From Streptomyces cyaneus (GTDB lineage: Bacteria; Actinomycetota; Actinomycetes; Streptomycetales; Streptomycetaceae), in NCBI RefSeq assembly GCF_004028635.1, contig NZ_RQJW01000015.1:1-64000 (forward strand): a stretch of 64,000 nucleotides of DNA, given 5' to 3'. The position numbers were made by a program, and so were the translations under genes. Shown one piece after another: positions 57,774-64,000 of the stretch (the stretch's first letter is position 1; every line of letters begins with the position of its first letter). The notes under the pieces were generated by a model. That model was not told the DNA's origin and did not search any database. It saw only the letters and a list, made by a program, of their open reading frames with translations.

Positions 57774-57967
57774 TGGAGGATTCGTCCACTCACGACATCG
57801 AAGATGGATGAACCGTCCTCTGGTGCGGATCCTGCGCCGCGCCATAGCGTCTGCAGACCCCCGAGAGGACGGCATCCGCGCTGCCCGCACACCCCAGCGG
57901 CAGGCACCGGCCGTCGCCCCCGCCGCGCCACAACGCGCTCCACCGCCCCGCCCACGCTGGAGCCTCC

Positions 57968-59569
57968 TTGTCCTCTCAGCCCTCGCACTCCGAACCCCCC
58001 TCCCCTGCCCCCTCCTTGACCGAGGTAGAGGCCCACGGCGTCGACCGCATCCCCGACGCCGAGCGCACCGCGACCCCGCTCGATCTGTTCCGCCTCGCCT
58101 TCGGCGGTGCCAACACCTTCTCCACCTGCGTGCTCGGCGCCTTCCCGATCCTGTTCGGCCTCTCCTTCTGGCAGGGCCTCGCGGCCACGCTGCTCGGGGT
58201 CGTCGCGGGTGCGCTGATCCTCTGCCCCATGGCGGTGTTCGGACCGGTCAACGGCACCAACAACGCCGTCTCGTCCTCGGCGCACCTCGGCGTACACGGC
58301 CGCGTCGTCGGCTCCTTCCTGTCCCTGCTGACGGCGGTCGCGTTCTTCTCGATCTCGGTGTGGAGCTCCGGCGACGCCCTGGTCGGCGGCGCGCACCGGC
58401 TCTTCGGCCTGACGCGCGGCACGCCGTCCTACGTCGTGGCGTACGCCCTGTTCGCGGCGTTGGTCCTCGCGGTCTGTGTATACGGCTTCCGCTTCATGCT
58501 GTTCGTCAACAAGGTGGCCGTGCCCTCGGCGAGCGTGCTGTTCCTGCTCGGTGCGATCGCGTTCGCCGGCGACTTCGACCCGTCGTACGCGGGCGTCTTC
58601 ACGGACTCCGCCGACGCGGCCACCCAGTCGCTGTTCTGGCCGTCGTTCATCGGCGCGGCCCTGATCGTGCTGTCCAACCCCGTCTCCTTCGGGGCGTTCC
58701 TCGGCGACTGGTCGCGCTACATCCCGGCGAGCACCCCGCGCCGCAGGGTGATCGGCGCCGCGTTCGTCTCGCAGATCGCCACGCTGCTGCCGTTCGTCTT
58801 CGGCCTGGCGACCGCGAGCATCATCGCCACGGAGGTTCCCGAGTACGTCGATCCGGCGGCGCCCGACTTCGTGGGCGGGCTGCTGGCGATCTCGCCCGGC
58901 TGGTACTTCCTGCCGGTGTGCCTGCTGGCGCTGATCGGCGGCATGGCGACGGGCACGACCGCGTTGTACGGGACCGGGCTCGACTTCTCCTCGGTGTTCC
59001 CACGGCTGTCTCGGGTGCAAGCGACGCTGCTGGTCGGCGCGTTGTCGATCGCGTTCATCTTCGTCGGGCGGTTCGGGCTCGACCTGGTGCAGTCGATCTC
59101 GACCTTCGCCACCATGATCATCACCTGTACGACGCCGTGGATGGTCGTGATGATGCTCGGCTACTGGACCCGGCGCGGCTGGTACGACCCCGACGCCCTG
59201 CAGGTGTTCAACCGCCGTCAGCGCGGCGGCCGTTACTGGTTCGCGCACGGCTGGAACTGGCGCGGCATGACCGCATGGTGGGTGGCGGCGCTGATCGGCG
59301 TGCTGTTCACCAACATCCCGGGCCAGTTCGTCGGGCCGCTGGGCGATCTCGCGGACGGCGTCGACATCAGCCTGCCGTTGTCGCTGGTCGTGGCGGCGGT
59401 CCTGTTCCTGGCGCTGCTGCGGCTGTTCCCCGAGCCTCGGGCGGTGTACGGGCCGGAGGGTGCGCGGCTGGTCCGTACGGTCGACGTTCCCGTGCCGCCG
59501 ATCACGGGTCCGGGTGCTTCGGGCGACGACGAGGCGTTGTCAGACCCGTCGGCTAGGTTGCGGGCATGA
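57968..59569 (+). CDS. NCS1-family (cytosine/purine/allantoin-type) permease
   Basis: A 533-residue integral membrane protein with about 12 helices. The NCS1 hallmark region FGGANTFSTCVLGAFPI and GPVNGTNNAVSSSAHLG lie in the first third. It should import a nucleobase or related compound by cation symport. The TTG at 57968 follows GGAG at 5-6 nt. Its stop overlaps the hydrolase start as ATGA, and the hydroxyacid genes follow, suggesting the transported compound feeds that pathway. Substrate not determinable. Confidence 0.9.
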   Translation: MSSQPSHSEPPSPAPSLTEVEAHGVDRIPDAERTATPLDLFRLAFGGANTFSTCVLGAFPILFGLSFWQGLAATLLGVVAGALILCPMAVFGPVNGTNNAVSSSAHLGVHGRVVGSFLSLLTAVAFFSISVWSSGDALVGGAHRLFGLTRGTPSYVVAYALFAALVLAVCVYGFRFMLFVNKVAVPSASVLFLLGAIAFAGDFDPSYAGVFTDSADAATQSLFWPSFIGAALIVLSNPVSFGAFLGDWSRYIPASTPRRRVIGAAFVSQIATLLPFVFGLATASIIATEVPEYVDPAAPDFVGGLLAISPGWYFLPVCLLALIGGMATGTTALYGTGLDFSSVFPRLSRVQATLLVGALSIAFIFVGRFGLDLVQSISTFATMIITCTTPWMVVMMLGYWTRRGWYDPDALQVFNRRQRGGRYWFAHGWNWRGMTAWWVAALIGVLFTNIPGQFVGPLGDLADGVDISLPLSLVVAAVLFLALLRLFPEPRAVYGPEGARLVRTVDVPVPPITGPGASGDDEALSDPSARLRA

Positions 59570-60264
59570 CCAACTTCGTACTGGTGGCAGGTGCAAGGCT
59601 CGGAGCGTGGGCGTGGGACGAGGTGGCGGCATCGCTGCGTGCCTCCGGGCGGGCCGTTCATCCTCTGACCTTGTCCGGCCTCGCCGAGAAGCAGGGCGTG
59701 CCGGCGCCCGGGCAGCAGAGTCACGTCGATGACATCGTCGCCGAGGTGGAGCGCCTCGATCTGCGGGACGTCGTCCTGGTCGGGCACAGCTACTCGGGCA
59801 TACCGGTCGGGCAGGCCGCCGTCCGGATCGGTGACCGGCTGCGGCATGTGGTGCTGGTGGACGCCAGTGTCGCCGTCGACGGGGAGTCGTTCCTGTCGGG
59901 CTGGCCGAGTGACCCCGTGCGGGCGGAGATCGAGGCGAACGGCGGTCTCTGGCCGTCTGCCCCGGCGGCCCACTACGCGGACCAAGGACTGACGGACGAG
60001 CAGATCGCCCGCCTCGTCGACGGCCAGACGCCGCACCCGGGAGCCACCCTGACCGAGCCGGCGGTCATGGCCCGCCCATTGAGCGAGTTCCCCGGCACCT
60101 ACATCAAGTGCCTCCTCGACGGCGACGAACCGTGGGGTGCCGCAGCCGAGCTCCTCAAGAGCGACCGCTGGGAGTTGGTGAACATGGACACCGGCCACTG
60201 GCCGATGTTCTCCCAGCCGCACGAACTGGCCCGCATCCTGCACGAGTCGGTGACCGCCCCCTGA
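59566..60264 (+). CDS. alpha/beta-hydrolase (cytoplasmic esterase type)
   Basis: A 232-residue alpha/beta-hydrolase with nucleophile Ser in VLVGHSYSGIPVG and a late His in NMDTGHWPMFSQP; LVDASVAVDG and the lid region resemble hydroxynitrile lyase/salicylate esterase-like members. No signal peptide. It overlaps the permease stop by 4 nt, so it probably acts on the imported compound. Confidence 0.87.
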   Translation: MTNFVLVAGARLGAWAWDEVAASLRASGRAVHPLTLSGLAEKQGVPAPGQQSHVDDIVAEVERLDLRDVVLVGHSYSGIPVGQAAVRIGDRLRHVVLVDASVAVDGESFLSGWPSDPVRAEIEANGGLWPSAPAAHYADQGLTDEQIARLVDGQTPHPGATLTEPAVMARPLSEFPGTYIKCLLDGDEPWGAAAELLKSDRWELVNMDTGHWPMFSQPHELARILHESVTAP

Positions 60265-60337
60265 TCCACTCCCCCGCCTACCGGTCGGTATGGTCTGCCT
60301 ACAGCGCGTTCTCAGTGACGAGAGGCGGGGCGTACGC

Positions 60338-61507
60338 ATGGGCAAGCACTGGGCGGACTTCCAGTACGAGATCTATCTGAACGGGATGACGGGTGCCGTG
60401 CCCCGGCTGCCCACCGATCTGACCCGGCTGGAGGAGCTGACCGAGCAGCGCCTCGGTCCCGGCCCGGTCGGCTATGTGGCGGGCAGCGCGGGCAACGGCA
60501 GCACGGCACGCGCCAACCGGACGGCCCTCGATCGACGTCGGATCGTGCCGCGCATGCTGCGGGACGTGCACGAACGGGAGCTGTCCGTCGAGGTGTTGGG
60601 CCGCGCCCTGCCCGCTCCGCTGGCGCTGGCGCCGGTCGGGGTGCTGTCGATCATGCACCCGGACGCCGAGTGCGCGGCCGCCCGGGCCGCAGCCGCGCAG
60701 GGCGTGCCGTTCATCCTGTCGTCGGCGTCCAGCACGCCGATGGAGCAGGTCGCGCAGGCGATGGGGGATGCCGAGCGCTGGTTCCAGCTGTACTGGCCGA
60801 AGGACCCGGAGGTGGCCCGGAGTTTCCTGAGCCGGGCGAAGGCGGCCGGATTCACCGCGCTCGTCGTCACCCTGGACACGCCGATGCTGGCCTGGCGGCC
60901 CCGCGATCTCGACCAGGCGTATCTGCCGTTCCTGCACGGCGTGGGCACCGCCAACTACTTCTCCGACCCGGCCTTCCAGGCGGGCTTGGCCAAACCGGTG
61001 CTGGAGGACCCGAACGCGGCGGTGATGCACTTCGTCGGCATGTTCTCGGACCCCGCGAAAACCTGGCCCGACCTGGCGTTCCTGCGGGAGAACTGGGACG
61101 GCCCGATCGTCCTGAAGGGCATCCTCCACCCGGACGACGCCCGTGCGGCCGCCGACGCCGGGATGGACGGGGTCGTCGTCTCCAACCACGGCGGCCGCCA
61201 AGTGGCCGGCTCCATCGGCGCGGCGGACGCCCTGCCCCGGGTCGTGGAGGCGGTCGGCGACCGGCTGACCGTGTTGTTCGACAGCGGCATCCGCACCGGC
61301 GACGACATCTTCAAGGCCCTCGCGCTCGGCGCACGGGCGGTGCTCGTCGGACGGCCGTACGCGTACGGGCTCGGCCTCGACGGACAGGCGGGCGTCGAGC
61401 ACGTCATCCGCTGCCTGCTCGCCGAACTCGACCTCACCCTCGCCCTGTCCGGGCACGCCACCCCCGCCACGATCGGCCCGGCCGACCTCATCGAGGAATC
61501 CGCATGA
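60338..61507 (+). CDS. FMN-dependent alpha-hydroxyacid oxidase (lactate 2-monooxygenase-like)
   Basis: A 389-residue TIM-barrel flavoenzyme. FMN and substrate residues are visible in LAPVGVLSIMHPDAE, FQLYWPKDPE and VVVSNHGGRQVAGS with catalytic His284, and in the phosphate-binding VLVGRPYAYGLG. It oxidises an L-2-hydroxyacid to the 2-keto acid or to a decarboxylated product. The ATG at 60338 is chosen; a GTG two codons earlier is possible. Its end overlaps the next start as ATGA. Confidence 0.92.
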   Translation: MGKHWADFQYEIYLNGMTGAVPRLPTDLTRLEELTEQRLGPGPVGYVAGSAGNGSTARANRTALDRRRIVPRMLRDVHERELSVEVLGRALPAPLALAPVGVLSIMHPDAECAAARAAAAQGVPFILSSASSTPMEQVAQAMGDAERWFQLYWPKDPEVARSFLSRAKAAGFTALVVTLDTPMLAWRPRDLDQAYLPFLHGVGTANYFSDPAFQAGLAKPVLEDPNAAVMHFVGMFSDPAKTWPDLAFLRENWDGPIVLKGILHPDDARAAADAGMDGVVVSNHGGRQVAGSIGAADALPRVVEAVGDRLTVLFDSGIRTGDDIFKALALGARAVLVGRPYAYGLGLDGQAGVEHVIRCLLAELDLTLALSGHATPATIGPADLIEESA

Positions 61508-62508
61508 CCGCCACCAGCGCCAACAAGGCCACCGAGGCCTCCAAGAACGTCCTCGCAGTCATCTCACCCCATGTGGGCGGTCGTGACATCGGCGCCGGCC
61601 TCGCCACGCTCTTCCCCGAGGGGGCTAACGTCACCGTCGTCGAGGCGGCCGACGAGGACCCGGCCGCCCTGCGCGCCGCGCACGTCGTCATCACCGGGCT
61701 CGCCCCGGTGACCGCCGAACACCTCGCGGCCGCACCGGAGTTGGAGCTGGTGCAGTGCGCGAGCCACGGCTTCGACTACGTCGATGTGGACGCGGCTCGC
61801 GAGCGCGGAGTGCGCGTGTGCAACATCGGCTCCAGCGGTGCCGAGGCGCAGAACGTGGCCGAGCAGACCTTCGCCCTCATGCTCGCGCTGGCCAAGCAGA
61901 TCGTCCCCGCCCACACCGCCCTCGTCGAGGCCGACTGGGCACTCCCCCGGCTGCAGCACTCGCTGACCGAACTGTCCGGCAAGACGCTCGGCATCGTCGG
62001 CCTCGGCCAGATCGGACGGCAGGTCGCCCGCCGCGCGGCCGCCTTCGACATGAACGTCGTCTACGCCGGACGACGCCGACTGCCGCCCGAGACGGAGACC
62101 GAGTTCGGTGGTGCCCGCCACGTCCCGCTCGACGAACTGCTGCGCACCTCCGACTACGTCTCCCTGCACGCCCCGCTCACCGACGAGACCCGGAACCTGC
62201 TGAACGCCGAGCGGCTGGCACTCCTCAAACCGTCGGCATTCGTGATCAACACAGCGCGGGGCGCCCTGATCGACCAGGACGCCCTCGCGGACGCACTGGA
62301 GAAGGGCGCCCTGGCCGGCGCGGGCATCGACGTCTTCGACCCCGAACCGCCCACCCCGGCACTGCGCCTGCTCCGCGCCCCGAACGTGGTGCTCTCCCCG
62401 CACGCGGGTGGCGTCACCCGCGAGACCCTCGTCCGCATCGCCCTGGCCGCCGTCCAGAACGTGACCGCGTTCCTGTCGGGCGGGGCACCGCAGGATGTCG
62501 TGAACTAG
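61504..62508 (+). CDS. D-isomer-specific 2-hydroxyacid dehydrogenase
   Basis: A 334-residue NAD(P)-dependent enzyme. The dinucleotide motif is GLGQIGRQVA; catalytic residues are Arg in NTARGALID, Glu in DVFDPEPP and His in LSPHAGG. It interconverts a 2-keto acid and the D-2-hydroxyacid. Paired with the preceding L-hydroxyacid oxidase it could invert an L-hydroxyacid through a keto intermediate. ATGA overlap with the oxidase gene. Confidence 0.93.
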   Translation: MTATSANKATEASKNVLAVISPHVGGRDIGAGLATLFPEGANVTVVEAADEDPAALRAAHVVITGLAPVTAEHLAAAPELELVQCASHGFDYVDVDAARERGVRVCNIGSSGAEAQNVAEQTFALMLALAKQIVPAHTALVEADWALPRLQHSLTELSGKTLGIVGLGQIGRQVARRAAAFDMNVVYAGRRRLPPETETEFGGARHVPLDELLRTSDYVSLHAPLTDETRNLLNAERLALLKPSAFVINTARGALIDQDALADALEKGALAGAGIDVFDPEPPTPALRLLRAPNVVLSPHAGGVTRETLVRIALAAVQNVTAFLSGGAPQDVVN

Positions 62509-62760
62509 GGCGGGGCCCCCGGCCGGTGGGCGGGACGGCGGGTCTCTCGGGCGCCGCGGCCCGGATCGGCCCAGCTCGGCGGCGCCGGGCCCCTTCGGAT
62601 CGGCCCGACGCCACAACCTGCGCGGCTTGACCGCTCGACGGCCCGACGGCCGGACCGAGGCGAGGCCCGCAGTTCGAGCTCGTCCCGCCCGTCACCCCGG
62701 CGGAATCCGGTGGGCGCCGCCTGCCGGGTCGCCACCCCGCCTATCCGGTCGCCGGCACGC

Positions 62761-64000
62761 CTACGCCTCCTCCTCCGCCAACCGCACCGCCCGAGCCCCC
62801 GGCGTCTCGGTCTCCGCGCTCGACAGCGAGCCCGGGTTCGCCGACGCCACGGGGTCGGTCAGCCAGCGCTGTTCGTCGGAGCCGTCGCGGACCTTGACGA
62901 CGATGTCGGCGCCCGCGTCCGCCGTGGTGAACGTGAGGGCGAGCTGCTCGTCCCAGCGGGGCAGCAACTCGCCCTGCACGGTGAGGTCGTAACGCACGTC
63001 GTCGGCCCGCTTCGAGTCGTCGTCGGCGCACTTGCCGAGGATCACCACGCCGGCGTCCACGTGCGAGTCCAGACACAGGTCGGGGCCCGCCACGCTGCGC
63101 AGCAGGCCGTCCTTCTCGTACGACCACTGCTGGGTGTCGTCCGAGGAGCACTCGGCCAGCTCGGTGCCGGCCTTGGCCTTCGGCTCGCCGCGGATGTCGA
63201 GGCACAGGTCGGCGTCTGCGTTGCGCAGCCTGGTCTGGCGCGGTGCGTTGGGGAGCTGGGCCGTGCCGGGCGGTGCGGAGGAGACCGCGGGAGGCATCGG
63301 GGATCCGGTGCCGCCGCCGGTGGCGGAGGCGGCCGGGTCGACCCCGTCGTCGTCCGACAGCAGGCCGGCCGCGAGCATGATCGCGATCAGCCCGGCCGAG
63401 GCCACTCCCACTCCGGTGAGCAGCGTCCGCGAGGAGCGCGGTCCGCCAGGAGCCCTGCGGACCTGTGCGGGGATCCGCGGCAGGAGGCGACGTCGTCCGG
63501 CGCCGTGCCGGGCGGAGCCGCGGGTGCGGGGCCCGTCGCCCTGGGTACGGCCGGGTCTGGTGTCCAGATAGCGGCGTGCGCCCCAGCCGAGCACCGCCTC
63601 GGCGATGAGCACCCCCAACCCGCCCTCGAAATGGCTCAGTTGTTCGGCGGCGTTGCGGCAGTAGCGGCACTGAGTCAGATGCTGCTGGACATCGGGCAGC
63701 AGGGCTCCGCCCCGGCGAATCGGGACGTCGAGGAGGCGGTTGTAGAACCGGCAATCCTTCGTCGGCGCGAGTTCCCGATGGGCATGTACACAACCTTCGC
63801 GGAATTTATCACGCGCCTGTTCGAGCGCGGCCGTGGCGGTAACGGTGTCCATGCCCAGCAGACCGGCGGGGACGCTTAACGGCTCGGCCTCGACCTCGGT
63901 GTGCCAGAGCAGGCATCGGGCAAGTCCCGGAAGCGCCTGGAATGACCGATCGGCGAGCTTCCGATTTTCGGGCGTCATGGACTTCGCGGTACGCATACCG
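62761..64000 (-). CDS. sigma-like/zinc-finger protein with C-terminal ricin-lectin domain (cut by window end)
   Basis: At least 411 residues; the frame is open to the window end and the 5' part is outside. The visible N-terminal region (ARCLLWHTEVEAEP, ALEQARDKFREGCVHAHREL) resembles the tail of an ECF-sigma-like domain; VQQHLTQCRYCRNAAEQLSHF is an H-x3-C-x2-C anti-sigma-type zinc finger. One membrane helix follows (about 204-220 from the first ATG), then a Pro/Ser linker and a ricin-type lectin domain outside the cell (NADADLCLDIRG, QQWSYE, PDLCLDSHVD, EQRWL). Such a protein could link extracellular carbohydrate binding to transcription. One TTA codon occurs at 63877-63879. Confidence 0.75.
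   Translation of the reverse strand, partial: GMRTAKSMTPENRKLADRSFQALPGLARCLLWHTEVEAEPLSVPAGLLGMDTVTATAALEQARDKFREGCVHAHRELAPTKDCRFYNRLLDVPIRRGGALLPDVQQHLTQCRYCRNAAEQLSHFEGGLGVLIAEAVLGWGARRYLDTRPGRTQGDGPRTRGSARHGAGRRRLLPRIPAQVRRAPGGPRSSRTLLTGVGVASAGLIAIMLAAGLLSDDDGVDPAASATGGGTGSPMPPAVSSAPPGTAQLPNAPRQTRLRNADADLCLDIRGEPKAKAGTELAECSSDDTQQWSYEKDGLLRSVAGPDLCLDSHVDAGVVILGKCADDDSKRADDVRYDLTVQGELLPRWDEQLALTFTTADAGADIVVKVRDGSDEQRWLTDPVASANPGSLSSAETETPGARAVRLAEEEA

Noticed and set aside
57804..58019. A 71-codon Pro/Arg-rich plus-strand frame before the permease gene
   Set aside because: No ribosome site, low-complexity composition, and it overlaps the permease start region; most likely a chance frame in the leader.

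Overview
The window is high-GC actinobacterial DNA and looks like a piece of a Streptomyces chromosome. The evidence is the strong third-position G/C bias, GTG and TTG starts with AAGGAG-type ribosome sites, a complete ram/amf (SapB-type) morphogenesis locus, a subtilisin-inhibitor-like protein, an alpha-lytic/streptogrisin-type protease, several SpoIIE-type phosphatases, and rare TTA leucine codons placed in regulatory or secreted-protein genes. No tRNA, rRNA, CRISPR array, insertion sequence or phage gene was recognised.

Layout. Positions 1-1.4 kb hold the end of a cytochrome c oxidase subunit I gene (ctaD) and a small membrane protein. Positions 1.6-10.3 kb are an accessory stretch: a secreted GH27 galactosidase/arabinopyranosidase with a lectin domain, a macrolide-type glycosyltransferase, a PepSY protein, a TetR regulator divergent from a secreted beta-propeller protein, a decayed glycosyltransferase/MerR pair, and a secreted GH5 endoglycoceramidase-like enzyme. 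Positions 10.3-13.1 kb carry a TPR protein and an Otr(A)/Tet(M)-like ribosomal protection GTPase with a possible leader ORF. Positions 13.3-20.8 kb are one seven-gene molybdenum hydroxylase operon (CoxS-L-M-D-E-F-G order, form II large subunit), followed by two overlapping micro-ORFs and a hairpin.

Positions 21-28.1 kb are a sugar/envelope region: phosphoesterase, two-part family 2 glycosyltransferase plus RmlC on the plus strand, and RmlA-RmlB-RmlD-methyltransferase on the minus strand, together giving a full dTDP-L-rhamnose set. Positions 28.2-40.3 kb are the developmental block: two SpoIIE-family phosphatases flank ramC-ramS-ramA-ramB and convergent ramR, which make and export a class III lanthipeptide related to SapB/AmfS. 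ramR and one phosphatase contain a TTA codon, suggesting bldA control. A 0.75 kb minisatellite follows.

Positions 41-49.8 kb carry a secreted S1 protease, a thioesterase, and a second peptide system: a double-glycine-leader peptide, an HlyD-type adaptor, a C39-peptidase ABC exporter and an NHLM-type ABC partner, with no modification enzyme visible. Positions 50-56.9 kb hold a tripeptidyl-aminopeptidase-like hydrolase with two adjacent TTA codons, an ArsR/AHSA1 pair, a Ppx/GppA phosphatase, a tight trio of a heme-oxygenase-like diiron protein, a HemK2-like methyltransferase and a CDGSH protein, a STAS protein, and an SSI-type trypsin inhibitor. Positions 57.2-62.5 kb hold a hypothetical protein and an NCS1 transporter/hydrolase/2-hydroxyacid oxidase/2-hydroxyacid dehydrogenase cluster. 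The window ends inside a sigma-like/ricin-lectin fusion gene.

The most interesting candidates for undescribed biology are the GG-leader peptide exporter system, the diiron/methyltransferase/CDGSH trio, the coupled micro-ORFs after the cox operon, and the leader ORF that overlaps the ribosomal protection gene. Nothing was searched against databases; family names rest on motifs and recognised sequence similarity.
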